Shown: positions 18,110 through 26,909 of the stretch, in pieces
Position numbering within the stretch: the first letter of the stretch is position 1
Layout of the letters: the number at the start of each line of letters is the position of its first letter
Origin: Paenibacillus_G elgii_A
Lineage (GTDB): Bacteria; Bacillota; Bacilli; Paenibacillales; NBRC-103111
Assembly (NCBI GenBank): GCA_042219835.1
Contig: JBHJMN010000010.1
Coordinates: 1 to 64,000, forward strand
Direction of reading: 5' to 3'
Length of the DNA: 64,000 nucleotides
Made by a program: the position numbers and the translations under genes
Notes under the pieces: generated by a model
The model's input: only the letters and a program-made list of their open reading frames with translations
Told to the model about the DNA's origin: nothing
Databases searched by the model: none

Positions 18110-19096
18110 GTGAAAGGCAAATGGCTGGATATTTCTTTTAAATACGGGGCCTTGTTCATCATTGCCGCCGTCATTGCAATCTTTTCTTTCGTTAACGAAA
18201 ATTTCTTATCCTACGACAACATGGCGGACATTCTCCGCTCCATCTCGATTGTAACGTTTATCGCGATCGGCGTGACCTTCTCGCAGATCGTCGACGGGTT
18301 CGATCTCTCGGTCGGCTCCACCGTTTCGCTGACGACGGTCGTCACGGCAACGATGATGGTCTGGTTCCAGTTCCCGCTGATCGTCGTACTCATTGTCCCG
18401 CTGCTGATCGGCATCGTCATCGGACTGCTGAATGCGCTCTTGATCGTCAAAGTCCGCATCCCGGACCTGCTGGCGACGTTGGCCGTCATGTACATCATCG
18501 GCGGCGTGCATAAAACGTATACCCAAGGCTTCTCGATCTATAACAACATGCAGATGACCGACGGGACGAAAGCGCCCGGTAAATTCACCGAGACGTTCCT
18601 CTGGATCGGTCAAGGCAAGCTGCTCGGTATCCCGGTGCCGGTCGTGCTGATGATTATCGCCGTCATCCTCGTCCACGTGTTTCTGACGTATACCCGCTGG
18701 GGCCGCCAAATGTACGTGACCGGCGGCAACCAAGAGGCCGCCCGCCTGTCCGGCATCGCCGTCAATCGCGTGCGCACGTTCGCTTACGTGCTGTCCGGCA
18801 TCTTCGCCGCCATCGGCGGCATTCTGTTCGCCGCCCGCGTCGGCTCCGGCCAGATCGATGCCGGGGCGCCGCTGCTGATGGAGTCGGTCGCCGCCGTGTT
18901 CGTCGGCTTCTCCGTGCTCGGCGCAGGCAAGCCGAACGTGATCGGCACGTTTTTCGGCGCCGTCCTGATCGGCGTGCTGCTGAATGGGCTGACGATGCTC
19001 AACCTGCCTTACTACGCCTTTGACATCATCAAAGGATCGGTGCTTGTCTTGGCGCTTGCCATTACGTTCATTCATTTGAACCGGCGGCGCGCTTAA
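18110..19096 (+). CDS. Sugar ABC transporter permease (RbsC type)
   Basis: This membrane permease of 328 residues has 8-10 hydrophobic helices. Family marks include GFDLSVGSTVSL, IVKVRIPDLLATLAVMYI and GGNQEAARLSGI. GGGAGG nine bases before GTG 18110 sets a GTG start; upstream in-frame codons overlap the ATPase gene and lack a site. It completes the operon and is followed by a terminator. Confidence 0.93.
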   Translation: MKGKWLDISFKYGALFIIAAVIAIFSFVNENFLSYDNMADILRSISIVTFIAIGVTFSQIVDGFDLSVGSTVSLTTVVTATMMVWFQFPLIVVLIVPLLIGIVIGLLNALLIVKVRIPDLLATLAVMYIIGGVHKTYTQGFSIYNNMQMTDGTKAPGKFTETFLWIGQGKLLGIPVPVVLMIIAVILVHVFLTYTRWGRQMYVTGGNQEAARLSGIAVNRVRTFAYVLSGIFAAIGGILFAARVGSGQIDAGAPLLMESVAAVFVGFSVLGAGKPNVIGTFFGAVLIGVLLNGLTMLNLPYYAFDIIKGSVLVLALAITFIHLNRRRA

Positions 19097-19120
19097 AGCT
19101 TGGAGCCGCGCCTGCTGTGA

Positions 19121-19171
19121 ATGCCCGCTGCCGCCGGAACGCGTTTCCGTGCCGCAAGCGGGCATTTTTTT
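19121..19171 (+). terminator. Terminator of the ribose-type ABC operon
   Basis: ATGCCCGCT (19121-19129) pairs with AGCGGGCAT (19157-19165), followed by TTTTTTT. Confidence 0.85.
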
Positions 19172-19184
19172 CTGCAAGCCGCCT

Positions 19185-19595
19185 TCAGTCGAGCTTAGCC
19201 ACGTGCCCCCGGTGATAACGGATCAGATCGACGATCTCGTCGTACTGCTCCTCGGCCACCTTCGTGCTGAGCACATAGCGAAGCTTCCTGTCGTCCACGC
19301 CATCGCCGTCTTGGTCGTGTCCGGCTTCGTCCAACGTACGGAAGCCGAGATAATCACCGGCCACCGCCGCGCCGGTTGCGGCGATCGGTCCGGCTTCGCT
19401 GCCTGCATAACCGACGCCAACCGGAATCGTCCCCGCGCCTGCGATAGCAATAGGAAACAGCAGCGGCGTATCGCGGTCCGCCGCCTCATCCAATTCTCCG
19501 ATTTCAACCTGCTCCACCCGGTATGTTTGCAGCTTGATCCGAACGTCCTCGGCATCGTTTTCCGTATGAAAATAAGCTTGGATCGCTTTGCTCAT
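19185..19595 (-). CDS. Small YflT-like stress protein (uncertain)
   Basis: This soluble acidic protein of 136 residues starts MSKAIQAYFHTENDAEDVRI, resembling the N-terminal module of general-stress proteins of the YflT group. A glycine/alanine-rich centre (IAGAGTIPVGVGYAGSEAG) could be a short membrane-associated loop, and a C-terminal alpha/beta segment mirrors the first. AAAGGAG stands nine bases before ATG 19595. It is a single gene convergent with the sugar ABC operon. The function is unknown. Confidence 0.6.
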   Translation of the reverse strand: MSKAIQAYFHTENDAEDVRIKLQTYRVEQVEIGELDEAADRDTPLLFPIAIAGAGTIPVGVGYAGSEAGPIAATGAAVAGDYLGFRTLDEAGHDQDGDGVDDRKLRYVLSTKVAEEQYDEIVDLIRYHRGHVAKLD

Positions 19596-19706
19596 CCTCC
19601 ATCGCTCCTTTGTATGGTAATGCCTTTCTCTTTTTCCTTACCCTATATTGCCCATTTTTACTCAAGCATGTCCGCTCTTTTTGCATGTAACCCCCCGCTG
19701 CCCTCC

Positions 19707-19751
19707 TAGACAAAAAGAGCACTACCCACTATAATCATTATCGATAATGAT
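19707..19751 (+). promoter_or_regulatory. Promoter with an 18-bp palindromic operator for the regulator/YhfC operon
   Basis: TAGACA (19707-19712) and TATAAT (19730-19735) are 17 bases apart. ATCATTATCGATAATGAT (19734-19751) is a perfect 18-base palindrome overlapping the -10 and start region. With the next bases it also gives repeated GATAAT hexamers like a Fur box. The bound factor may be the downstream wHTH protein (autoregulation) or a Fur-family protein. Confidence 0.6.
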
Positions 19752-19772
19752 AATGTTCGAGGTGAAGGCTGT

Positions 19773-20330
19773 ATGAAAGACTCCAAAGCCGACCTGATTT
19801 TACACCCGGTCCGCTTCCGCATTCTTGGGCTGCTGGTCGGTGGACGCCACATGTCCGCGCTCGAAATGATCCAGGCGCTGCCCGATATTCCGCAAGCTAC
19901 GCTGTACCGGCATTTGAATAAACTGTACAAAGGCTGTGTTCTGACGGTAGCCGACGAACGCCAAGTGCGCGGAACGATCGAGAAAATATATACGTTGCCC
20001 GATAAGCAAGCCGTCCTGTCCTCGGCAGATTTGGCCCATGCCGACCGGGACGATAACCTGCGCTACTTCATGACGTTCGTCGCCTCGCTGGTGGACGATT
20101 TCGGACGCTATTTACAGCAGCCCTCCTTCGACTTGGAGGCAGACGGCGTCGGCTACCGGCAGGTACCGCTATACTTGACGGACGAAGAGTTTGCCGAATT
20201 CGCTCAGGCCCTTCGCCCTGTGATTCGGGAAGCCATGACGAAGTCTCCCGAACCCGGACGACGGAGGCGCTTATTCACCACCATCATCATCCCGGAGCCG
20301 CAAGCATCCGATTCGGAAGGAAAAGAGTGA
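19773..20330 (+). CDS. Winged-helix transcriptional regulator (ArsR-like)
   Basis: This 185-residue DNA-binding protein has an N-terminal wHTH (residues about 8-75: LHPVRFRILGLLVGGRHMSA, then ATLYRHLNKLY). The C-terminal half is a helical domain with no recognised ligand site. GAGGTGAAGG precedes ATG 19773. Its stop overlaps the GTG start of the first YhfC-type protease, so it is co-translated with it. It probably senses a membrane or envelope signal for the two proteases (inference). Confidence 0.78.
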   Translation: MKDSKADLILHPVRFRILGLLVGGRHMSALEMIQALPDIPQATLYRHLNKLYKGCVLTVADERQVRGTIEKIYTLPDKQAVLSSADLAHADRDDNLRYFMTFVASLVDDFGRYLQQPSFDLEADGVGYRQVPLYLTDEEFAEFAQALRPVIREAMTKSPEPGRRRRLFTTIIIPEPQASDSEGKE

Positions 20331-21040
20331 CGCTCATGAACCCAACCCAAACAACATCTAACAAATCGACCGACAACTACGAGCTTATCGGACGCCGCTT
20401 TTATATGGTGATTCCGCTTTATCTGGCCGTTCCCGCCGCCTTCTGGCTCGCTTTCCGCTATGCCGGGCTTCCGGCGGATTGGGCCGCCTTCGGGATCGGT
20501 GCGGCCGGTTGGTGGGCCGCGCTCCTGCTTCGCGGTCCGATTGCGCTGCTTGTCCGCAAGCAGCCGAAGGAGCGCGCCGGCCTGCTCGTCGCAGCCGCCT
20601 CCGGGCCGCTGGAAGAAGGCGTCCGGCTGCTGGCGCTCTGGATAACCGGCTTCTCGCTCAACTCCGCCCTTTCCCTTGGTCAAGGCTGGGCGGCCATCGA
20701 GGTCGTCTTCGCCGTCGTCAACGGGATCGTCCTCGCTTCCATCATTAAGCGGACGGACGAAAAAGCGATGCAAGCCAAGGCGTTCCTTGAATCGACCGGC
20801 CAAATGAACAGCTCTCCGCTGTGGGGCTTACTAGAGCGCATTTTCGCCAGCATGTTCCACATCGGCAGCACACTGCTGATCGCCCATATGCCATGGCTGC
20901 TCCTACTGATGATCCCGGCGCATACCGGATTCAACCTGGTCTCCGTCCGGCTGGCCAAACGGTCGCTGCCGCTGACAGAGCTGTTCGTAGCCGCCGTCGG
21001 AATCGTCACCTTAACCGCAGGTCTGCTTGTATGGCAATAA
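20327..21040 (+). CDS. YhfC-type glutamic intramembrane protease, first copy
   Basis: This 237-residue membrane protein has about seven hydrophobic helices. It carries the glutamate pair and arginine GPLEEGVRLLAL, a second glutamate in GWAAIEVVF, and histidines in SMFHIGS and IPAHTGFNL, the layout of PrsW/YhfC-like proteases. GTG 20327 has AAGGA five bases upstream and overlaps the regulator stop; ATG 20336 is the alternative. The family is predicted to cleave within membranes, but substrates are unknown. Confidence 0.72.
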   Translation: MTLMNPTQTTSNKSTDNYELIGRRFYMVIPLYLAVPAAFWLAFRYAGLPADWAAFGIGAAGWWAALLLRGPIALLVRKQPKERAGLLVAAASGPLEEGVRLLALWITGFSLNSALSLGQGWAAIEVVFAVVNGIVLASIIKRTDEKAMQAKAFLESTGQMNSSPLWGLLERIFASMFHIGSTLLIAHMPWLLLLMIPAHTGFNLVSVRLAKRSLPLTELFVAAVGIVTLTAGLLVWQ

Positions 21041-21067
21041 GTCCCCGAGAAAGGAAGTGAAACGCCT

Positions 21068-21844
21068 ATGGTCAGCTCATGGTCCATCATATTTATGATC
21101 ACGACCGCCATATTATCTGTTGGCGTACCGGCAGCCTTATTTATCGTCTACTACCGCAAAGAAAAGTTTTCGCTCAAAGCATTCAGCATCGGCATTCTGG
21201 TGTTTATCCTGTTCAGCCAGGTGCTGGAGAAGCTGCTCCATGTCTACGTTCTGCAGGGCAATCCGTACACTGCAAGCCTCATGAGCCGAAATCCGCTGGC
21301 CTTGGCAACGTATGGCGCATTGGCGGCCAGCATCTTCGAGGAAGCAGGACGTTACATCGCCTTCCGCTTCTGGCTTAAACGCAACCGGGAACGGAAGGAC
21401 GGCATCGCGCTCGGGCTTGGCCACGGCGGGATCGAAGCCGTGCTCATCGGCGTGCTGGGCAGCGTGCAATCGCTCTATATGTCGCTTCTCATCAACGCCG
21501 GACAATTCGATAAGCTGCTGGCTTCGGGCGCTCCGAGCGAACCGCTGCTAGCCGTGAAGTCGCTGCTGCTCACGACGCCCGCCTCGCATTTTGCCTTAGG
21601 CGGAATCGAACGAATCGCTGCGCTGCTGATTCAGATCGCCATGTCGCTCCTGGTGCTCTACGCCGTCCGCCGCCGCAAGCTGTTGTATTTGGCGTATGCA
21701 ATCGGGCTTCATGCCGTGATCGACTTTTTACCGGGACTAAGTCAAGGAATGAAATTGAACATCTGGCTGCTGGAAGCCGTCGTGGCGGCATTCGGGCTCG
21801 CTTCGCTGGCCTTCATCCTCAAATCGAAGGCTTGGCTAAAATGA
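21068..21844 (+). CDS. YhfC-type glutamic intramembrane protease, second copy
   Basis: This 258-residue membrane protein has about seven hydrophobic helices. The signature glutamate pair is in SIFEEAGRYIAF, with LGHGGIEAVLIG next and a histidine in IGLHAVIDF. It is related in plan to the gene before it, 27 bases upstream, but the sequences differ, so it is an old duplication or two subfamilies. GAAAGGAAG precedes ATG 21068. Confidence 0.78.
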   Translation: MVSSWSIIFMITTAILSVGVPAALFIVYYRKEKFSLKAFSIGILVFILFSQVLEKLLHVYVLQGNPYTASLMSRNPLALATYGALAASIFEEAGRYIAFRFWLKRNRERKDGIALGLGHGGIEAVLIGVLGSVQSLYMSLLINAGQFDKLLASGAPSEPLLAVKSLLLTTPASHFALGGIERIAALLIQIAMSLLVLYAVRRRKLLYLAYAIGLHAVIDFLPGLSQGMKLNIWLLEAVVAAFGLASLAFILKSKAWLK

Positions 21845-21901
21845 TGAAATAATTCGCCCCTCCTCTTGGTACGCTAACCAATAGAATGGAGGTGAGCAGC
21901 C

Positions 21902-22039
21902 ATGACAGGAAGAAACAACAAGCCGGACAACGACGGACCGGCCAGCCAACCGGGACGCCTCGACCAATTCGGCGACAAGCTGGCGGAGGAGACGGTATCC
22001 CGCGAGGCGGGCGCTTGCGACACCGGCAAGAAGAAGTAA
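21902..22039 (+). CDS. Small hydrophilic protein, 45 residues
   Basis: The reading frame begins MTGRNNKPDNDGPASQPGRL and ends TGKKK. ATG 21902 has a good GGAGGTGA about eight bases upstream. It is hydrophilic, proline-rich near the start, with one cysteine. It stands 57 bases after the second YhfC gene and before a terminator, so it may belong to that operon. I do not recognise a family; a spore or DNA-associated small protein is possible but unproven. Confidence 0.55.
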   Translation: MTGRNNKPDNDGPASQPGRLDQFGDKLAEETVSREAGACDTGKKK

Positions 22040-22061
22040 CCTGACGATCCGCGAAAAGAAT

Positions 22062-22114
22062 AGAACCGACTCGCCCGATCCTCTCCGGAGACTCGAGCGA
22101 GCGGTTCTTTTTTT
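22062..22114. terminator. Bidirectional terminator
   Basis: AGAACCG (22062-22068) pairs with CGGTTCT (22102-22108), with further GC pairs inside, followed by a T-run on the plus strand. On the minus strand the tail is TATTCTTTTC. It separates the YhfC operon from the convergent glutamine-type ABC operon. Confidence 0.75.
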
Positions 22115-22138
22115 GCCCGTTAACCATTTTATTCCAGT

Positions 22139-22795
22139 TTATACTTGCCGGATTTCCAGCCGCTTAGCCAGCAGCGACAATGCGTAGTTGACTACAAAAT
22201 AGATTAGCGCTCCGGCGATAAAAACTGGAATCACCCAGTTCGGGTTTTTCGCGGCTACGATCTGCATATTGTGCATGAGCTCGGCGAGCACGATGACCGT
22301 CGCCAGCGACGTATCCTTGAGCAGCGAGATGAACTGGCTGACGAGCGGCGGCACCATCCGGCGCAAGGCCTGCGGCAAAATCACATGCCACAAAGCCTGA
22401 ACGTAGGTGAGCCCCGACGAGCGGGCCGCTTCCATCTGGCCCTTCTCGATCGATAGCAGGCCGCTGCGGACAATCTCGGCAATCATCGCCGCTTCGAACA
22501 CGGTAAGTGCTGCGATCGCGGAGTATTCGGCATTTTGGAACATTTTCAGCCCGACCTCGGGCAGCGCAAAGCGCGTGAAAAAGATAATGAGCAGGAGCGG
22601 CAAATTGCGGATCGTCTCCACGGCCACCGCGAGAACCTGAGAAAGCACGGGAACGCGGGCATATCTGAGCGTGCCGACGAGAGCGCCGAGGATAAAGCTG
22701 AAAATAATCGAGAAAAAGGCTACTTTTAACGTCACATAAAGCCCCTGCATCAGAAACTTGAGATTTTCCGGGGCATAAGCTCCGGCGAAGTCCAT
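22139..22795 (-). CDS. glnP: Polar amino-acid ABC transporter permease (GlnP type)
   Basis: This membrane permease has 218 residues and five hydrophobic helices. The EAA loop region is EAARSSGLTYVQALWHVILP. GGGAGGAAG precedes ATG 22795. It is last in an operon that runs ATPase, binding protein, permease, permease on the minus strand. The glutamine specificity is by family analogy. Confidence 0.86.
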   Translation of the reverse strand: MDFAGAYAPENLKFLMQGLYVTLKVAFFSIIFSFILGALVGTLRYARVPVLSQVLAVAVETIRNLPLLLIIFFTRFALPEVGLKMFQNAEYSAIAALTVFEAAMIAEIVRSGLLSIEKGQMEAARSSGLTYVQALWHVILPQALRRMVPPLVSQFISLLKDTSLATVIVLAELMHNMQIVAAKNPNWVIPVFIAGALIYFVVNYALSLLAKRLEIRQV

Positions 22796-22823
22796 GTCGC
22801 TTCCTCCCTTCCTCAGCCGGGCG

Positions 22824-23483
22824 TTAGAACGCCATTCGCTTCTCCAAGTACCGAACGCCGAAGCTCAAAGGAATCGTCAGCGCGAGATAGAACAGCGCGA
22901 TAAAAATATAGACGCTGAACGTGACGAATGTCTGCGTCGAGACGATATCGCCGAAGTACATCAGGTCGAGACCGGCGACGACCCCAAGCACGGACGTATT
23001 TTTGACCAGGTTCAAAAATTGGTTGCCGAGCGGCGGAACGACGATCTTGATTGCTTGGGGCAGCACCACGTGACGCATCGTTTGCAAGTACGTCAGCCCC
23101 GACGAACGGGCGGCCTCCGTCTGGCCCTGCGGAACGGCCAGGATGCCCGCCCGGATCGCCTCCGCAATGAAGGCCGCCGTGTAGATCGACAGCGCGATCG
23201 TCCCCGACGTAAAGCCATCGAACGGCAAACCGAGTGTCGGAGCCGCCAAATAAATCAACAGAACGATCAGCAGCAAAGGAATGTTGCGGATAAATTCCAC
23301 GTATGCCGTGCCCAGCCAGTTAAGCGGCCTCAGCGGCGCGATCCGGAATATGGCAATGATCGTCCCCAAAATAAAGCTTGCCAGCAGCGCGATCACGCTC
23401 GCTTTGACCGTATTGCCGAAGCCGAGCATGTAGGTATCCCAATGCTTGATCAAAATATCGAACCGCAAGAGATGGTCGTTCAT
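22824..23483 (-). CDS. glnM: Polar amino-acid ABC transporter permease (GlnM type)
   Basis: This 219-residue permease is paralogous to its neighbour. The EAA loop is EAARSSGLTYLQTMRHVVLP. GGGAGG precedes ATG 23483. Together the two would form the heterodimeric membrane channel. Confidence 0.86.
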   Translation of the reverse strand: MNDHLLRFDILIKHWDTYMLGFGNTVKASVIALLASFILGTIIAIFRIAPLRPLNWLGTAYVEFIRNIPLLLIVLLIYLAAPTLGLPFDGFTSGTIALSIYTAAFIAEAIRAGILAVPQGQTEAARSSGLTYLQTMRHVVLPQAIKIVVPPLGNQFLNLVKNTSVLGVVAGLDLMYFGDIVSTQTFVTFSVYIFIALFYLALTIPLSFGVRYLEKRMAF

Positions 23484-23530
23484 GTCCGGTTGAGCCTCCC
23501 TTCGGGCAACAAGGATGTAAGCTTAGCTTG

Positions 23531-24388
23531 TTATTTCGCCGGCTTTTCTCCGAACCACTGCTCATAGAGTTTGTCGTATTCGCCGCTCGCGTTCATCTCC
23601 TTCAGGAACTTGTTGACGTAAGCGACAAACTCGCTGTCGCCCTTCTTGATTGCCATCCCGTACGGCTCGTCGGTGAAATTGCCCCCGGCCAACTGGAAAT
23701 TCGGGTCCTGCTTCACCATCCCGAGCAAAATCGCATTGTCCGTCGTCAGCGCATCCCCTTGACCGGCTTTAAGCGCGGTGAACGCGTCCTGATAATTGTC
23801 GAACTCCAGCACGGTCGCCTCCGGCGCTTTGGCCCGAATGTTGACCGCCGACGTGGAGCCCTTGACCGCCATCACCTTCGTGCCTTTCTTCAGATCGGCG
23901 ATCGATTGAATCGCGTTGCCTTTCTTCACGAGCAGCGACTGGCCCGCTTTGAAATAAACGTCCGTGAAGTCGACCTGCTGCTTGCGCTCTTCGTTGATCG
24001 TCATCGTGGCAATGATGATATCAATCTCGCCGTTTTGCAGCATCGGAATACGGGTTTTGGAGGTAACCTCCTTCAGCTCGACTTTCGTTTCGTCGCCCAA
24101 AATGCTTTTCGCCAACCGCTTGGCCATATCGATATCGAAGCCTTCGACCTTGCCGGTCCCCGGATCTTTCAGCCCAAACAGCTTCGTATCGTATTTGACT
24201 CCGGCTATGAGCTTGCCGCGTTTCTTAATGGCTTCAATCGTGGAAGCCGCCGCTTCCGGCTTCGCGGGCGTTCCGCCTCCGGCTCCCGCTTGTTCTGCCG
24301 GCTTGGTGCCGCAGCCCGCCATCATCGTCAGCATGAGCATCGACACGACCGTTAAGGAAAACAGCTTCTTCATTTTGAGCATTTTCAC
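23531..24388 (-). CDS. glnH: Polar amino-acid ABC transporter substrate-binding lipoprotein (GlnH type)
   Basis: This 285-residue lipoprotein has lipobox MMAGCG. The SBP_bac_3 fold shows IKKRGKLIAGVKYDTKLFG, GFDIDMAKRLAKSILGD and KGDSEFVAYVNKFL. GAGGAG eight bases before GTG 24388 supports a GTG start; ATG codons 6 and 15 bases downstream are alternatives. Ligand is likely glutamate, glutamine or aspartate. Confidence 0.9.
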   Translation of the reverse strand: MKMLKMKKLFSLTVVSMLMLTMMAGCGTKPAEQAGAGGGTPAKPEAAASTIEAIKKRGKLIAGVKYDTKLFGLKDPGTGKVEGFDIDMAKRLAKSILGDETKVELKEVTSKTRIPMLQNGEIDIIIATMTINEERKQQVDFTDVYFKAGQSLLVKKGNAIQSIADLKKGTKVMAVKGSTSAVNIRAKAPEATVLEFDNYQDAFTALKAGQGDALTTDNAILLGMVKQDPNFQLAGGNFTDEPYGMAIKKGDSEFVAYVNKFLKEMNASGEYDKLYEQWFGEKPAK

Positions 24389-24427
24389 AATCCAGTCTCC
24401 TCTCCAAATTGGAATACGAAAATCAGG

Positions 24428-25156
24428 TCAGTGATTTAATACCCGGCTAAGGAATGTGCGCGCCCGCTCCTCGCGCGGACTCTCGAAAAATTCGGCCGGA
24501 GGCGTCGTCTCGAGAATTTGCCCTTGATCCATAAAGACGATCCGGTCGGCAACTTCACGGGCAAAGCCCATCTCGTGGGTGACGACGACCATCGTCATGC
24601 CTTCTTCCGCCAAGTCGCGCATGACGTCGAGCACTTCTCCGATCATTTCCGGATCGAGTGCCGACGTAGGCTCGTCGAACAGCATGATCTTCGGCTTTAT
24701 GGCGAGCCCGCGCGCTATCGCCACGCGCTGCTGCTGCCCGCCCGATAGCTGCGACGGATAGGACTTCGCTTTTTCGGGAATGCCGACTTTGTTCAAATAA
24801 ATCATGGCCGTTTCCTCGGCCGCCTGACGCGAGAGACCGAGCACCTTCATCGGGGCCAGCGTGATGTTCTCCAGTACCGTGCGGTGCGGGTATAAGTTAA
24901 AATGCTGGAAGACCATGCCGATGTTGCGCCGCAGGCTGTTGATGTCGGTTTTCTTGTCGTGAACCTTGATATAGTCCACCATCAGCTCCCCTCCGGATAT
25001 CGTCTCCAGCCGGTTGATGCAGCGGAGCAGTGTGCTTTTTCCCGAACCGGACGGTCCGATCACGACGACGACCTCGCCCGGTTCAATCGTCAAATTGATG
25101 TTTTTCAATGCATGAAAATGACCATAGTGCTTGTTCACATCCTGGAATTGAATCAA
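24428..25156 (-). CDS. glnQ: Polar amino-acid ABC transporter ATP-binding protein (GlnQ type)
   Basis: This 242-residue ATPase has Walker A GPSGSGKST, signature LSGGQQQRVAIARGLA and Walker B IMLFDEPTSALDP. AAAGGGGG lies seven bases before TTG 25156, giving MIQFQDVNKHYG, the usual family start; a longer frame upstream has no ribosome site. It is the first gene of the operon. Confidence 0.93.
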   Translation of the reverse strand: MIQFQDVNKHYGHFHALKNINLTIEPGEVVVVIGPSGSGKSTLLRCINRLETISGGELMVDYIKVHDKKTDINSLRRNIGMVFQHFNLYPHRTVLENITLAPMKVLGLSRQAAEETAMIYLNKVGIPEKAKSYPSQLSGGQQQRVAIARGLAIKPKIMLFDEPTSALDPEMIGEVLDVMRDLAEEGMTMVVVTHEMGFAREVADRIVFMDQGQILETTPPAEFFESPREERARTFLSRVLNH

Positions 25157-25277
25157 GACGCAACCCCCTTTGTGCAATTCGGCTTTGAAGGATGACACTT
25201 TTTTGTCCTACGGTCTCAGATTAAGTATGCGAGATCGCCATAAATTATGACTCCGCAATCGATATTCCGCTCAATAG

Positions 25278-25327
25278 CAAACGCCCCGTTCCCGGCGATT
25301 CATCGCTGGAAAACGAGGCGTTTTTTT
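25278..25327. terminator. Hairpin terminator beside the AIM24 gene
   Basis: AAACGCC (25279-25285) pairs with GGCGTTT (25317-25323), with internal pairing. The T-run is on the plus side; on the minus side the tail is short. It lies just after the AIM24 gene stop. Confidence 0.6.
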
Positions 25328-25334
25328 AACCATT

Positions 25335-26036
25335 TTACTTTATAATGACTCCGCCGAACGGAAGCGCTTCTCTCAAAATCCGTTTGAACAAGGAATCGCC
25401 CTGCAAAGGATCGGCCAGCCCGAATCTCGGTCTGGAAGGCTGCAAAAGCACCTTGCCCGAACCGGTAATTTCCCAATGGTAGTTCATGCGCTGACTTGCA
25501 AGCGGATTGCCGTAGACGCATAGCTGCAGCTTGGCTTCCTCCGGAAAAGCGACGAGACAGCCGATATCGACATAGACCGGCTCCGACGGATCGATCGTCA
25601 GCTCGCACAAAGGGCCGCAGCTAAGCAGACCGAGCGTGCCGCCGCCGGAAAATTTCATCCGAATCCAATCCTGCGTTACAACGGCTTGCTTGATTTTTTG
25701 AAAGCGGCTTTGCAGCTTCATCCCCTCGCTGTACAACAGCACATACCGGATGTCGAACAGCAGGCTGCTATCCTCCGGCAGCTCCATCGCCCGGAAGCTG
25801 AAGCCTGCCGGAACGCCCAGCACAAAGCGCGCAGGGCCGGTCAAACGCGATTCGATCCAACGCTTCTTCCGATAAACCCCGGCCACATTCAACAGACGGT
25901 CCTCCCGGCTTCCGGAACGGCCCTGAAAAGCGATGATTTGCTTCGGATGCAGCACCAGGGCGGCTTCACCGGCGGCAAGCTCCACGGCTGCCGCTTTTCC
26001 GTCGCTTCCGGCTCCTTCTTCTACATGAATCTTCAT
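25335..26036 (-). CDS. AIM24-family protein
   Basis: This 233-residue all-beta protein resembles the AIM24/DUF124 family (LAAGEAALVLHPKQIIAFQG, ESRLTGPARFVLGVPAGF, PSEPVYVDIGCLVAF). The family has a jelly-roll-like fold; its bacterial role is unclear. GGGGAGGG seven bases before ATG 26036 sets the start, and ATGA overlaps the stop of the coiled-coil gene upstream, showing translational coupling. Confidence 0.75.
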   Translation of the reverse strand: MKIHVEEGAGSDGKAAAVELAAGEAALVLHPKQIIAFQGRSGSREDRLLNVAGVYRKKRWIESRLTGPARFVLGVPAGFSFRAMELPEDSSLLFDIRYVLLYSEGMKLQSRFQKIKQAVVTQDWIRMKFSGGGTLGLLSCGPLCELTIDPSEPVYVDIGCLVAFPEEAKLQLCVYGNPLASQRMNYHWEITGSGKVLLQPSRPRFGLADPLQGDSLFKRILREALPFGGVIIK

Positions 26037-26542
26037 CTGTTCCCTCCCCGGTGACTTGTACTGCGGTTCCGGCGCCATACGACGAGCCGGATCACGCGCA
26101 TCAGAACAAAATAGAGCACAACGAGCAGCACTCCCGTCAACGCCGTCCGAACAATTTGTCTCGTACGCTTTGCACTCGCCTGCTCGGCCTCTTCCAAACG
26201 CCGGATCAGCTGCTCCAATTGCTCATTGCGGCTGCGAAGCTCGCTATTTTCTTCCTTCAGCCGCTGCTCCGTCGCCTTGTACTGCTCCGCGGCTTCCTCC
26301 GAGCGCTTAAGCGTCGTCTCAAGCTGCTCCCGGTTCCGCTCCAGCTCCTGCTTTGTCTCGTTATATTGATTCTGGAGCTGTCCAATCTGCTCCGGCATGT
26401 CGTAAATGTCTTTCACCCGGTCCAGAAAGCCTGCTTGCGCGACAGGCCAGGGAAGCGTCAGCAGCAGAAAAAGGAAGGCCGTCCCCGCTTTGACTTTGAT
26501 TCCCCATCCCGTTCTTTTGAACGGACGCGGCATCGTTTTCAT
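26033..26542 (-). CDS. Secreted or anchored coiled-coil protein
   Basis: This 169-residue protein has an N-terminal signal sequence (about residues 18-37, ending AQA), a long coiled coil (about 50-125, rich in Q, E, K and L heptads) and a transmembrane helix near 132-150, ending in a basic tail. The topology is probably an external coiled coil anchored at the C terminus. It is coupled to the AIM24 gene by an ATGA overlap. No family is recognised. Confidence 0.75.
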   Translation of the reverse strand: MKTMPRPFKRTGWGIKVKAGTAFLFLLLTLPWPVAQAGFLDRVKDIYDMPEQIGQLQNQYNETKQELERNREQLETTLKRSEEAAEQYKATEQRLKEENSELRSRNEQLEQLIRRLEEAEQASAKRTRQIVRTALTGVLLVVLYFVLMRVIRLVVWRRNRSTSHRGGNR

Positions 26543-26650
26543 ACGTGCTCTCTCCCCTTCCTATCGTACGAATAACAGGCGTATTTCCTTTATTTTACCT
26601 GTTTTTTCGACAAAAAGGAACATGCTCCCCCTATGCGGAAGACAAAGAAA

Positions 26651-26696
26651 AGACCGCGCTTTTCCGAAAGCTTTCGCCTGCGGAAAGTGCGGTCTT
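26651..26696 (-). terminator. Terminator of the small membrane protein gene
   Basis: AGACCGC (26651-26657) pairs with GCGGTCT (26690-26696), extended inside by CTTTTCC/GGAAAGTG. The minus-strand tail is TTTTCTTT. Confidence 0.75.
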
Positions 26697-26777
26697 AGTG
26701 ACGATAGACAAGCAAAGGAGCGAGACGTCCGGGACGGATGCCCAGGCCATCTTCGCGGCATATTGGCTGGCCGATCA

Positions 26778-26909
26778 TTAAATAATATGAAGGCGGAATA
26801 CATATTTTACAGCGAAGCCTACGAGCTTCATCCAGCCGATGGCGGATATCCATAGCGGTATACTGAGCATCGTTCCGACAACAAATCCGACGGAAAATCT
26901 TCCCTCCAT
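26778..26909 (-). CDS. Small membrane protein, 43 residues
   Basis: The frame begins MEGRFSVGFVVGTMLSIPLW and contains one or two hydrophobic stretches. AAAGGAGG lies ten bases before ATG 26909. It has its own terminator downstream. Function is unknown; the size and helix suggest a membrane peptide. Confidence 0.62.
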   Translation of the reverse strand: MEGRFSVGFVVGTMLSIPLWISAIGWMKLVGFAVKYVFRLHII

